A stretch of 64,000 nt of DNA from Diphasiastrum complanatum (GCA_029204225.1 CM055106.1:21517285-21581284); one strand, 5' to 3'; shown: positions 45,436 to 56,944, counted from the first letter of the stretch. Program-made: numbers and translations. The notes: generated from the letters alone by a model not told the origin.

Positions 45436-46172
45436 GAAGAGAAGAATGTCTTTCAATATAAAGTAGCACCATACACAATTATATCCAGTGTGCTTTACAA
45501 ATTAGAAAGTGATGATGAACTCCGAAGGTGCCTAGAACTAAAAGAAATTCAAATAGTAATGAAGTCTTTTCACGAAGAATAAGCTGGAGGACACTATGCA
45601 TTGAAGAACACAGTTCAAAAAATTATGAATGGCAAATATTGGTGGCCTACTATGTACAGAGATGTGCATAAGTTTATTATAAATTGTGATCCGTGTCAGA
45701 GAATGGGTAAACCAACAAGATCGACTAATTGGCCATTGGTACCAGTCTTACCATTGACACCATTCGAAAAATGGAATTTCTATTTGTGGGACTGATTAAG
45801 CCAGCTACAAGACATAGAAAAAACCAATACATATTGATAGCAACAGACTATTGCACAAAAATGGTGGAAGCTGTACCTCCGAAGAAAAATGAGGCAAAGA
45901 CTATTGTCAATTTTCTTATTGCTAATATAATCACAAGATATGGCTATCCTTTAGAACTTGTCAGTGATAGAGGAACTCATTTCATTAATAATACTATTGT
46001 AGAGTTATCGAAATATTATATGATTATTCATAGAAGGACAACTCCATATAATTCTAAGTCAAATGGATTAACTGAACGAGCAAATGGTATTTTATGTAAA
46101 ATATTGAATAAAATCACTGATCAACATTCTACTGATTGGGATAGTAATCGGCATTCACACAATCAATGGTAG
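45436..46172 (+). pseudogene. Gypsy integrase
   Basis: The finger region: GGHYALKNTVQKIMNGKYWW, CDPCQRMGKP. Core: the first motif reads FVGLIKPATRHRKNQYILIA with ATDYCTKMVEAVP (Asp), VSDRGTHFINN (Asp) and NSKSNGLTERANGIL (Glu). A frame change lies near 45785. It stops at 46170-46172, where an inverted protease piece begins; the C-terminal half is missing. Confidence 0.85.
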
Positions 46173-46177
46173 CTAAA

Positions 46178-46540
46178 CTACGACTCCAGTGATATCAGTA
46201 GATTTAACATAATGACCTTTTTCATGGCTGGACTGGTATGGTTCAAACACTGAATTGGTGGTCGAGGAACCTTCTTCATGAATGCATGCAGGTTTGAGTT
46301 TGCCCGTTGAATCAATGGTGACAGAACTGTCACGATTTTCAAAAGTGACTTGGCCTTTGCTCCAGTCATGAACGACTCTTGCATTGGTGAGCCACGGACA
46401 ACAAGTAGTAATTCATAGGAATAGGCATTATTGGGAATATCAAGTACTACTAGATCTACAGAAAACTTTAGACCTCCTAGTTTGATCACCACTTGTGGAA
46501 GAAAACCGGTAGGTCGGACCACACTTTGATTAGCCATCCT
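46178..46540 (-). pseudogene. Inverted gypsy protease fragment
   Basis: On the minus strand a 119-codon frame reads MANQSVVRPTGFLPQVVIKL, KFSVDLVVLDI and YELLLVVRGSPMQES. This matches the half of a gypsy protease after the active site (flap and LLGRPWM motif, here altered). It opposes the orientation of the host element, whose own protease is missing from between gag and RT. Confidence 0.65.
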
Positions 46541-46654
46541 AAAATATTCAACTCGATTCGATCCGCAGACTTGCTCAAAAATATTTGATCCGACCTAATT
46601 ACAACAGTAATATCCACCGTCCTTGGCTGACATCATCCAATTTAAAAGTGATTT

Positions 46655-47840
46655 ATGCCTCTCTTACTTGTCATATCAGTCACTTTTTACTTTTGTCTTA
46701 GTTACTCAGAATTCGATTCTGAAAATTACCATTTTATCGAACCTTCAATTCACAAAAGTGAATATTCAAAGGCAGAGGAGGTGGAGCCGACTAAGAAAAG
46801 GAAAAGAAGAAGGAAAGAAGTAAGGCCAAGACCTGAACCAAATCAAGTGCTTATGACAAAATTCTTTCATCTCAAAAGCAAACTTTTTACTTATATGTCA
46901 CAGTTCAGAAATATTGAGCAATTGCGGATGATACAGTATGCTTTTAGGTCTAGGCTGAAAGAATATAATAACAAAGATTGGAATGAAATTTGGAGAACTG
47001 AAGACTTCATGCCATCTAGGCAACCCTAACTTTGGAAGAAAAAGGATACCTTTCTTGGACAATTCTACAAGGTTTGTTTGTAGTAGAAAAGCCAGGGCTG
47101 ACAAAGATTTTGATAGGAAGTTCTTCATTATTTGCTTTGGAGTATCTAAGAACTAAAGAATTAACTTTTATTACGGAATCAGATATCCGATTTAAGGAGC
47201 ATCATTTCATTCAGTTTACTTGTTCTCAAAATGAAAAGATATTGGATGCTGAAACCATCTTCAAGAAATCCAGAATTGACAGAACAAATCAATTACTATT
47301 ATCCGGAATTGTGGGCTCTATACATTAAGTGGAAAGATAAATATGTTAAATACTTTGCTGAGATGTCAGAATGTATAACTAAGAGGGACAAACACCCAGC
47401 CCATCATCTATGGACAACCTATCGAATCCTTGACTTAGCAGGATTCGTGTGTAGAACCTTGTTAAGTGTTCCATTAACGTATTCTAGGATGGATTACTTA
47501 CCCATCACAAAGGAAATTACAACTCTACATTTATGCAAGAAAAGGGGAGGGAATTGATCCAAGGATTATTTAGAAAAATTATAGCAGGGAACATTATTCA
47601 CACACAAATTGAAGATTTTAGTGCATTGGCAAGCAGAGATGTATGTTGAACTTATAGTACAAGATAAATGTGATGCCCGAGAATGGAGTTTTTTTTAGTA
47701 ACATTGAGTGTGAGTTTTTGTACAGGAAGGATGCACAAGTAGACCTGTAAACATTGGAAGAACTCTGCCTATTAGGAGGAGAAGTACATAGAGATGTTGG
47801 TCGGCCAGACCCATTCAACAGAGTCGACATCAGAGGGTCC
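46655..47840 (+). pseudogene. Unrecognised decayed reading frame after integrase
   Basis: Sense frames link up with two or three frameshifts and few stops: 46655-47029 (KKRKRRRKEVRPRPEPNQ, YMSQFRNIEQLRMIQYAFRS), about 47032-47280 (ILIGSSSLFALEYLRTKELT), about 47260-47557 (YYPELWALYIKWKDKYVKYF, YRILDLAGFVCRTLLSVPL), then KILVHWQAEMYVELIVQDKC and TLEELCLLGGEVHRDVGRP up to 47840. A basic nuclear-localisation-like stretch sits near the start. I recognise no domain. Position between integrase and 3' LTR is where env-like or other extra genes of plant gypsy elements occur. Confidence 0.5.
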
Positions 47841-47863
47841 TGATGAATTTGAGGGAGAGGACA

Positions 47864-48773
47864 TGTGACGACGTGATTTAGTCACATGATAGTTTTTGAA
47901 GTTTTTATTTCTCTAAAACTTTGATTTTATATAGTTCATTTTTTGAAGTAATGGACAGTTTTAGTATTTTGAAGTTTAAGTGTAAAATTGATCTGGGTCG
48001 GATTTCTGACTGGATCGGATTTTTGCTAAGGATTGGATTTACAATAGTTATGATAGTTAAACGGTTATCCGCAGTCGTGAGACTGTAAAGAGTCATTGTA
48101 CTCGTGATTTTAATAAGAATAGTTTTGTAAGCAAATACTTTGGTGCTTATATGTACAAGTGGTTTATGGTCATTTGCTCTATAAGTGATTGAATGTGTTT
48201 GTTGCTCACTATTTTCCTAGAGTCTGCATAGATTATGTAAGCTCTGTCTCTTTCAAGTAAATAATGAATGTGTGATAAAGATTGATTGATGGCCTATTGA
48301 GATAGTTCAAATCCAAACCATATCGATGCATACAACTGATTGATTCATAACAGTACAATTGTGCTTTCAGTCAGATTATGAGAAGTAGGATGAGAGGGGA
48401 TGTTTGATTCCCCGACTGATTTTGCAGGTTGCTTAGCTACTTAGTCAAAACTGGAGGAAGTATAATCTTGGAACTTGTGGTTAATCCAAACGTATGTGTA
48501 GTCGGTTAGCCACTCAATCCAACTATGGTCATGCATGGCAATGTATGGGAGAGAACTGGCATCAATAATTTGTTAGAATTTGTGAGATCATTGTTTAAAA
48601 CTGAAAAGGCAGTACTGGCTACTTGAATTAAATATCCTTTGATAACCAATAACTATCTTTTGCGCAGAATGACTATTTCCATGAGTATGATGACATTAAT
48701 TCTCTCTTTATGGGGAACGACATCTTATATACTACATTAAATACCTTAAAACATAATTTGGTGTGTCACAACA
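47864..48773 (+). repeat. 3' LTR of the gypsy element
   Basis: A 910-bp LTR, TGTGACGACGTGATT...TGTCACAACA. The flank right of it (TCTCT, 48774-48778) continues the copia protease/pre-integrase frame. Confidence 0.9.
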
Positions 48774-49168
48774 TCTCTTGGATCTAGTTTATAGATGGCT
48801 CCAAATCTAGATCCTAGGGCAAGTATCTCATCATTCTTCTTGATAGTACAAGTATCAACATTGAATTTCACATCAAGGCCATTATCAAGCAATTGGCCAA
48901 CACTAATAAGATTCTTTGTAAGCTTAGGTACAAAAAGAACTTTAGTAAGAGAAAGAACTTTAGAAGATACAAGCTTAAAGGAAATATTCACAATTTCTTC
49001 AATTGGACATTCATAATCATTTGCAGTGTATATTGATTTCTTGGCTCCATCATAAGGTGCAATAGAAGAGAAAGTGTCCTTGGACGTACACATATGTGAA
49101 GAGGCTCCACTATCAATATACCATAATCCATCCTTCTTGAAAGGAGAAGATGAGAAGCTAGAGACCAT
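48774..49168 (-). pseudogene. Copia protease and pre-integrase start
   Basis: LWYIDSGASSHMCTSKDTF is an intact protease active site. LTKVLFVPKLTKNLISVGQ and ILALGSRFGAIYKLDPR follow and are cut by the gypsy LTR at 48773. Confidence 0.9.
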
Positions 49169-50096
49169 AAGAGATCCCTCTCCATCACTTGCAATAGTGT
49201 CTTCCTTCTCATTGGAGATGTTGGCTTGCTTGAGTTGATTCTTTTTCTTGAAGCAATTGGTGGCATAATGGCCTTTCTTGCCACAATAAAAGCACTTGAT
49301 CTTCTTCTTCTTGAGCTTAGATATAGAAGCACTAGAGGAATCATCTTCCTCCTCATCGTTGTCTTTGGCTTTGGCTTTGTCCTTGCTTGAGGATTGTTGA
49401 TATTGGCTCTTGCTCCTCCCTTTGTGCTTGTCCTTGACAAATAAAGCTTTGCCATCATTATGATGAGTGATAGCTTGTCCATCCTCAAGAGTTTGTACTC
49501 TTGTCTTTATTCTTCAGAAATAAGCACACTTTGGAGGGCCTCCAAGCTTGGTTGCCCCTCCTTAATGGCATAGGATTGGACAAGGTTGTCAAATTCATTT
49601 CTCAAGCCATTGAGAATGACTTGGACTAGCTTACTTTGATTGATTGAATCACCAATGCATGCAAGCTCCCTATGATTATCCTTGACTCTCAAAATATAAT
49701 TAGATGCACTCTCAAAACATAATTAGATGCACTCTCATCACTCTTTTGACTACTTTGGAAAATTTGATTTCTAAGAGTGAGGAGCCTAGAGGTGTTCTAG
49801 TTAGCCTCATAGATAGTCTTGAGACAATTCCAAGCTTCTTTGGCTGTAGTGCAAGTACCAATCTCCCTCAATATCTCATTAGAGACATTCATCTTGATGT
49901 AGTAGAGAGCCATCCTAGCTCTCTTCTTGTATTTTTGAACCTCTTGAAGACCTTGAGGCTCTTCTTCAAGGCCAAGAACAATGTCCATCACATCTTGAAG
50001 TATCAAGATGGACTCCATCCTCAACTTCCATCTCGAATAATTGGAAGTGGACAATCTCTCACCTGGTTCCAACAAGAATGAACCCATTGAAGCCAT
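49169..50096 (-). pseudogene. Copia gag
   Basis: ATG at 50096 (MASMGSFLLEPGERLSTSNY). Gag motifs: YSRWKLRMESILILQ, ARMALYYIKMNVSNEILREI, LVQVILNGLRNEFDNLVQSY. Knuckle CFYCGKKGHYATNC lies near 49290-49250. Stops or shifts near 49797, 49690 and 49507; a short local duplication (ACTCTCAAAATATAATTAGATGC-like) sits near 49685-49735. Confidence 0.88.
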
Positions 50097-50798
50097 ATAA
50101 AGTGAAATAAACTCAAATGATGAACAAAAAATGTTGTTAATCTCTCACTATAGGATCCAATAATGATGTGCTATCAACTCCTATGTAAGATCTTGCAACA
50201 AACTATGAGATGATTCTCACTAGCTCTACCAATCTCTCCAAAACTAGATCTACTTCACATCAAATGATGGAGTATGGGAAAAGTTAGGATCAAACACTCT
50301 TAGCACATGTGAAATACACTAATAAACCAAATTTGACTCAAATACAATGATATTGTATGAAACAAAGTGGCTAAGATCTCAAAACAATGCCTAGATCTCA
50401 AACAGATGGGATTGACAAGCATTCAACTGTGATTTAGGATCAAACAAGCAATCTCTTGACCAAACCAAATGTGTCTACCCAGGTCTAGGTGCCCTCCCTA
50501 ACCATCTTCAAAAGCTTATAACTTTTGATTGGCACAACCAAATGGAATGAAACTGATTGCTACAAAAACTAGACAACACTAGCTTTCAAACAAGCTATCT
50601 AGCAAGACTTTTGAATCAAACATGAAAGAGAATTCTCAAACTGAAATTGGATATTCCTCACACATGTCTGAGCACCTGATTCTGTACAGTACCAAGTCAG
50701 ACCCAATCAATGCCCTATTGATCTCTTTTGATCCAATATTAAACAAGATAGCTAGGAAAATGGATCTTGACAATTTTTAGCTCAATATTGGTGGAACA
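50097..50798 (-). other. Leader of the split copia element
   Basis: Non-coding part between gag and the copia insertion; the remaining 50-odd bp of leader lie at 54578-54623 next to the PBS. Confidence 0.65.
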
Positions 50799-52020
50799 TA
50801 ATGGGGCAAGGGAGATAGAAGAATGTGAATGGAGAAGAGAGCAGGAATATTGCGGAACAGCTCTCCCGTTCTAATCAGCTACTAAATACAAAAATAGACA
50901 GCTTATGCTAAATGTAATCACAGCTTTAAGTCTTCTAATTGCCCAACAGGAACTTAAAAATTAATTCATACTCTGAAACAAGAGTACAATCCACCGAAGA
51001 GATTAGAGATGATTTGTATGTGGTACTACTGAAATCAGATTCAACGTGAAGTATAGTTCTGAAATAAATGGAAGAGCAATATGATAACGTGAGTTCCTCA
51101 GGCGTCAAAGACAGTCATCATCTAATCGAAAATCGAGGAGTCGTAGACGTCCGTGTTCTGATTAGAGTGAGTAAACAAGCGCGATCAAACAACAATGAAA
51201 ATGCATTCAATCACAACAAGCATTCATCTACATTGTACACAAATAAAAACAAGCTGCTATTATATTACATTGAAGCACAATACAAAATAGCAATTACAAC
51301 AAAAAATGATGGCGTAATTGGGAGGCTCAAATAATGTCTCATGGACGGAGCAACCCTAGTAATCTGTGCTGGGATGATCTATTTATAAATTGCATCCATG
51401 TATTAACTACATTAAATGTTTGTCACCTAATTAGGTAAGCCATTGTACATGGAAGTATATGGCTTTTGTGACAACTGTACATAGTGTATACTGTCAAGGA
51501 ATTAGGAATGTTGACTCGAACGAAGACGTCGCAAATTCTCTCACTTCGCATTTTAGGGTAGTGGCTGGGAACGTCGCTCGTTCAAAATAGATGACCTTTG
51601 ACATTTTCTCTCTCTTCGGGATTTTGCAAAAAAGTCGAGGTGCCCTTAAAAAGGTGAAGGTGCTCTCAAAAAGGTGAAGATGTCTCTAAAATAGTTTAAC
51701 TCATGAAAATAGATGACCTTCGGAAATGTTCTCTCTCTCTTCGCATTTTTCGGAAAAATGCGAAAAGCCCGAAGGTGTTAAAAATAGTTAAACTTTTGAA
51801 CTGCACAAGTTAAACTTTTGAACTATGCAAGTGTCGCATTTTGGAAAAATGCGAAAAAGCCAAAGCTGTTGAAAACATAGTTCATTTCTGCAGACTGTCA
51901 CGACACTTAGAGTATTTTTGCAGACTGTCGCGAAAGTAAAGTATTTCTGCAGACTTGTTCTAAATGCTAATTTCATGGAAGTCCTTGAAGATGGCCAAGT
52001 CTTCAATGACTTCAAATTAT
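50799..52020 (-). repeat. 3' LTR fragment of the deleted copia derivative
   Basis: It matches 53395 to about 54325, but the first 250 bp (U3 start) are missing: at 52020/52021 the LTR joins directly to pol coding sequence (MEGEYNS). It contains a U3 module of about 200 bp (51497-51705) absent from the 5' LTR. Confidence 0.88.
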
Positions 52021-52836
52021 TGTGAGTTGTACTCGCCTTCCATAGCTTCTTGCCACTTCACAGCATCCTTGGATCTAATTGCTTCAGCTAGGCTCTCTGG
52101 TCCTTTTGATGAAGTCCAGAATGATTGAGGTGCATACCTCTCAGGAACTATCCGAGTCCGTGAGGATCTGCGGATGTTGGATTGACCAAGATGCGATGAT
52201 GCTTCTTCTTGAATTTCTTCAGATCTGTTCGAGCTACCTTGGTCAGGTCTGATGACAGGTACTGTCGGCTCTTCGACTTCTATAGCTGTAGCTACAAGAT
52301 CTGTAGAAGGAACATCAATGTTGGAAGAATCCATGCTATGTAAAATAGGCTGAAATGACATAGCATCGTTTATCGATGGTTGTTTGAAGTCATAGTATGT
52401 ATGCTCTTGAAATATTACATCCCTGGAGACAAATACTACATTGGTGGATGGATCATAAACTTTATAACCTTTATGTTCATTATGATAGCCAATGAAAATA
52501 CATTTATTTGTCCTATGATCCAGCTTATTCGCTAAGCTGTTTAGGAATGTAAACAAAACATATACAACCAAAGATTTTTAAATGGTTGACACTAGGCTTG
52601 TGTCCGTGCCAAACTTCATAAGGAGTCTTGTTGTTGACGGCTTTGGTGCTGGATCTGTTTTGCATGTAACAGGCTGTGGCAGTAGCTTTTGCCCATAACT
52701 TCGCAGGTAGGTGTGCTTTATGTAGCATAGATCTGGCTGAGTTGAGAAGAGCCTTGCCCTTGGAATAGTCTTTCTTCTTGGTGTATAGAGCCATGGATTT
52801 GTCTTTGATGGATAGGTTGCTGTTCTTTCTATCCAT
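52021..52836 (-). pseudogene. Copia integrase C-terminus and RT entry
   Basis: Read 52836 to 52021: SARSMLHKAHLPAKLWAKAT, YEVWHGHKPSVNHLKIFGCI, IFIGYHNEHKGYKVYDPSTN, VVFVSRDVIFQEHTY, the linker SSRTRIVPERYAP and AIRSKDAVKWQEAMEGEYNS (RT entry), where the LTR takes over. The frame changes once near 52540. Confidence 0.88.
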
Positions 52837-53334
52837 TTCTTCTTAAAGAAGATGACCGATCACCTTTTGAAGAGTGAGGTCCGGTTGTGTGGAGATCATC
52901 ACCACAAAGTGCTCATAGGACTTTGGAAGAGAAGAAAGCAAGGTCATAACAACATCATCATATTGAATAGAATATCCTACAGTTGATAACTGATCTAACA
53001 GGGACTTGAAGCTGTTGATGTGAGAAGTGATGGCAGTAGAATCAGACATGCTAAGAGTAAAGAACTTCCTTCTAAGATGTAATCTTGTGGTCACATCGTG
53101 AGTCTCATAAAGACTTGATAATAAGTCTAGTGCTTCCTCTTCTAGGTCTTTGCTTGATCACCATTTTCTAGTTTCAGGTCTGCACCTTCTACTACATCCC
53201 AAAGATTTCTACCTATCAACATCATTCTAAGTTTTAACTTCCAAATGTAGAAGTTAGAACCATTGAACTTGTCAATGACTCTAGCTTCACTGAGTGATGA
53301 AGATGAAGAGCTACCTATATGAGACATGATAACA
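52837..53334 (-). pseudogene. Copia gag, shortened and joined to integrase
   Basis: MSHIGSSSSSSLSEARV is the likely start (near 53325); KFNGSNFYIWKLKLRMMLIG and THDVTTRLHLRRKFFTLSMS and DVVMTLLSSLPKSYEHFVVM are gag. Stops near 53142 and 52843. At about 52760 gag C-terminal sequence (ALYTKKKDYSKGKAL) runs straight into integrase (LNSARSML), so knuckle, protease and the integrase core are gone. Confidence 0.88.
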
Positions 53335-53394
53335 ATATACAAATAAAACAAACTTAATCTCTCGGTTTATTTGAACTAAGCTCTAATACCAATC

Positions 53395-54577
53395 TGATGG
53401 GGCAAGGGAGATAGAAGAACGTGAACGGAGAAGAGAGCAGGAATATTGTGGAACTGCTCTCCCGTTCTAATCAGCTGCTAAATGCAAAAACAGTCTAATA
53501 GACAACTTATGCTAAATGTAATCACAACTTTAAATGTTCTAATTTCCCAACAGGATCTTAAAATTTAATTCATACTCTGAAATAAATGGAAGAGCAATAT
53601 GATAACGCGAGTTCCTTAGGCGTCAAAGACAACCATCGTCTGATCAGAAACTGAGGAGTCGTAGACGTCCGTGTTCTGATCAGAGTGAGTAAACAAGTGC
53701 GATCAAACAACAATGAAAATGCATTCAATCACAACATGCATTCATCTACATTGTACACAGATAAAAACAAGCTGCTGTTATATTACATTTAAGCACAATA
53801 TAAAATAGCAATCACAACAAAAAATGACGATGTAATTGAGAGGCAATGTGTCTCATGGATGGAGCAACTCCAGTAATCTATGCTGGGATGATCTATTTAT
53901 AGACTGCATCCATGTATTAATTACATTAAATGTTTGTCACCTAATTAGGTAAGCCATTGTACTTGGAAGTATATGGCTTTTGTGACAACTGTACATAGTG
54001 TATACTGTGTTTAACTTATGAAAATAGATGACCTTCGGAAATTTTCTCTCTCTTCATATTTTTCGGGAAAATGCGAAAAAGCCGAAGGTGTTAAAAACAA
54101 TTAAACTTTTGAACTGCACAAACTATGCAAGTGTCACATTTCGGGGAAATGCGAAAAAGCCAAAGTTGTTAAAAACATAGTTCATTTCTGTAGACTGTCA
54201 CGACACTTAGAGTATTTTTGCAAACTGTCGCGAAAGTAATGTATTTTTGCAGACTTGTTCTAAATGCTAATTTCTGGAAGTCCTTGAAGATGGCCAAGTC
54301 TTCAATGACTTCAAATTATTGAACTTAACATCTGAACTTGAAACTATGACATGATTGGTTACCCTTTGCTGGAGATCAGCCGGAAGCCTGTCGTAGACGT
54401 TCTTCAAATAAATTGACTGTCTAAGTTTGTGATTCCTGCAGGTATCAGATGAGCAGATGTAGAACCAAAGTTGGTTTCACCTGACCCTAGATCAATGATC
54501 GATAAACATGCAGGAAGAATCATGAAATAGAAATTAGTCATTCACCAAGGAGGAAACTGTGGGCTTAATTTCCAACA
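53395..54577 (-). repeat. 5' LTR of the deleted copia derivative
   Basis: TGTTGGAAATTAAGCCC at 54577 to CCCCATCA at 53395, next to the PBS. TATA box near 53893 (minus strand CTATAAATAG). 1183 bp. Confidence 0.9.
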
Positions 54578-54623
54578 TAAAACTTTCATACTAATGATTG
54601 GAAATGCATGGTAACCTTAGGTA

Positions 54624-54636
54624 GGCTCTGATACCA
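54624..54636 (-). promoter_or_regulatory. Primer-binding site of the split copia element
   Basis: The minus strand reads TGGTATCAGAGCC, two bases after the LTR end. Confidence 0.92.
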
Positions 54637-54638
54637 TA

Positions 54639-55383
54639 TGAATTTCACACGTGTGCCCACTACATGTGATTTAGATCTCCTAAGGTGTGTGGATGCACAA
54701 TGATCAAGATTAGATTGAGATTCAAGATCTATCTTACTCGTAATGGCAAAAACACACTACTACATGCATTAACTCACTTCCAAAGTACATACACACATGT
54801 GGAAAGTGTTTCAAAATAAAAACTAAGTACAAAAACAACCAGCTCTCATGTAGAGAGAGAATCCAACGAATAGCTCTCGGGAGAGAGATAATGTAAGAAA
54901 ACACTTAGTCTCAAAATCTCACTTGAACTCAAAATCACATAATATAGAATGAGAAGTAAAATGATACTAGTAGATCCACGAGCTAATCCTAACTCAAACA
55001 TGATTGGACCTCATATTTACAACCTCTTAGTCCTATTGGACCATTGATGCATCCACATCTTGATTCTATTGCTCCATTCACAAGCATATCTCAAATCATA
55101 TTGGACCATTGATGCTTCCACCTCTAAATTCTATTGGACCTCTTGAACTTTGACTTGTCACTCATCAAACTAAATCAAAACACTTGTCGACAATCTATTT
55201 AGCTCGAGTTTCACCTCCTACACTACTTTGGCTCAATAGAGAGGCATTACATGTGGATTTGAGCAATTTGCCATCTATGCCAATTTTGATCCTATCAATA
55301 TTCTACACCAAAATGCTTGAACATAGAAAAATGTAAGACCCCTACAACTAACATAGATAACTTTTTTTTTTTCCTTTTTCACA
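54639..55383 (-). repeat. 5' LTR of the split copia element
   Basis: A 745-bp partner of 37402-38108. It has a local duplication of the GAGAGAGA/CTCTC part near 54842-54895 that the 3' LTR lacks. Confidence 0.88.
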
Positions 55384-55820
55384 TTATCTACGTTGATTGC
55401 ACCATGATAATAGCGCATCTTATTTTGCTATAAATTTTGCTCTTGCACAAAGTGTGATCGTTATAGTTTATTACTAATCAATCTACGCCTAAGGCAAAAC
55501 AAAAAGAAAAAGAAGAATAATAACTTCAATCATGAACTTTGAAGAACTTCAAAACTTAAAACTAATAAGATTTGATTGACCTATTTATAGTTTTTGATGG
55601 CATAGCCCTAATAGATTGCAACATTATCCATGTGGTAGGTGCTACGGAATCGGACCTGAAATGTAGCGGATACGGCTCCACTATTTAATATCTTTTAGTC
55701 GATTTTGGGACCCTCAATAGTCAAGATCTACAAAAAATCTTGATCACAAATCTTAGATGGCAAGGCATTTGCCTTAATCAGTCTGAATGTTAGAGACTCC
55801 CAAATAAGTCATATTTGATA
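55384..55820. other. No gene seen
   Basis: AT-rich sequence between the copia LTR and a copia gag fragment. Nothing recognisable. Confidence 0.5.
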
Positions 55821-56944
55821 TGCACAGACTACAAAGGATGCTTGGGACATCCCAGCAACTCTTTATGACATTAGGGATGTCACTTCTAGACTACATCTGA
55901 GGAAGAAATTTATTACACTCAAAATGTTTGATGCAGACACCATTTCTAGCCATCTCAACACATTCAAAAACCTCATGGAGCAAATGATTGCAACATGATT
56001 GAACATTGAAGATTCAAATGCAATAATGACTCTTTTATCGAGTCTCTCTAAAGCCTATGAAACATGGGTCATGGCTATTTCGACCCAGCAACATCTCACT
56101 CTATCTAGAGTCATTTCGATGCTATTACAAGAGGAGATAAGAAAGAATGCAACCTCCTCAGGCTCAAGATCGGATTCCATTGCTCTATACACAAACACAA
56201 ATCAGAAAAATAAGAAGAGATCTCCAAAGTCAGATTTTCCTAACATAAAGAGCAAGTTGCAGTCTGGGTCAAATTTTGACTCTGGGTTGAATTTTTACTC
56301 AAGGTTAAATTCTAGCTCAGGGTCAAATTCGAATTCTTCTTCATCATTTCAGCCAAAGCAGAACCAATTCTACAAATACTGTAAGAGGATTGGTCATCTC
56401 ATCAAGTAAGAGGATTGGTCATCTCATCAAGGACTATAGAACACTCAAGTAAAACAATGAAAAGAAGATACAGTCCCAGCAACAAGCAAATGCTGCCTCA
56501 ACCAATTACTCGATCCAACTTGAAGAGGAAGATGAAGCTGCCTTCTTGACCAAGGTCTAAAATCTACAGGATATCGAATCCTGGTACTTGGACTCCAGAG
56601 CAACACAACACATGACTTACCATTCTAGAGTTGTGCAATTTGGTGACAACTCAACTCATTTCATTGAGGGTGAAGGAACAATCAAGATCAAATTCCAGAA
56701 AGGCGATGTAATATTTTTGTCCAATGTTCTTCACATTCCAAATCTAACAAAAAATATGCTCTCAATTAGCAGAATAACATATTTAGGTCAGAGGGTCAAA
56801 TTTGATAGACAAGACTGCACTATTCTTGATGAATTTAGAAAAGTTTTTGCTTTCAGTAGAAGGTGTGGCAATTTGTACAAACTCAGTCACTCCTATTCTA
56901 CAAGTAGTCAAATTCTTTTTATTACTACTTCTATTTTGTCTTAA
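55821..56944 (+). pseudogene. Copia gag and protease fragment
   Basis: Gag: LYDIRDVTSRLHLRKKFITL, SNAIMTLLSSLSKAYETWVM; knuckle remnant YKYCKRIGHLIK, followed by a short duplication (AAGAGGATTGGTCATCTCATCAAG twice, near 56382-56431). Protease: WYLDSRATQHMTYH, where the Gly of DSGA is Arg. Then LHIPNLTKNMLSISRI and the pre-integrase start. It ends abruptly at about 56944 at a gypsy LTR. No LTR of its own. Confidence 0.85.

Larger units (their letters stand above)
40351..48773 (+). mobile_element. Ty3/gypsy element with extra reading frames, inserted in copia integrase
   Basis: Order: truncated 5' LTR (40351-40984), degenerate PBS (TGCACTGTTGTCGAGGA, like the Asp-tRNA type TGGCGCCGTTGCCGGGGA), leader with an antisense ORF, gag, RT interrupted by a fold-back element, RNase H, integrase without chromodomain, an inverted protease piece, an unrecognised decayed frame, and the 3' LTR (47864-48773) after GAGGGAGAGGACA. 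PBS type and lack of chromodomain suggest the Athila/Tat side of gypsy (non-chromovirus). It belongs with the minus-strand copies at 58.7-64 kb. Confidence 0.85.
50799..54577 (-). mobile_element. Deleted copia derivative (same family as the element at 1-2915)
   Basis: 5' LTR 54577-53395, PBS TGGTATTAGAGC (53391-53380), a shortened gag, then an integrase C-terminal part fused to it, then a 3' LTR fragment (52020-50799). Protease, integrase core, RT and RNase H are all missing through two deletions. It lies in the leader of the split copia element in the same orientation. Flanks show no target-site duplication (GAACA against TAAAA). Confidence 0.9.
37402..55383 (-). mobile_element. Minus-strand copia element split by two later insertions
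   Basis: 5' LTR at 55383-54639, PBS at 54636-54624, gag from 50096, protease to 48774, then a gypsy insertion, then integrase, RT and RNase H (40350-38127) and the 3' LTR (38108-37402). Removing the gypsy (40351-48773) and copia (50799-54577) insertions leaves about 5.8 kb, a normal copia size. Part of integrase was lost at the gypsy junction. The LTRs share most of their sequence but differ by several indels. No convincing target-site duplication (ATTTG against TTATC). Confidence 0.9.
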
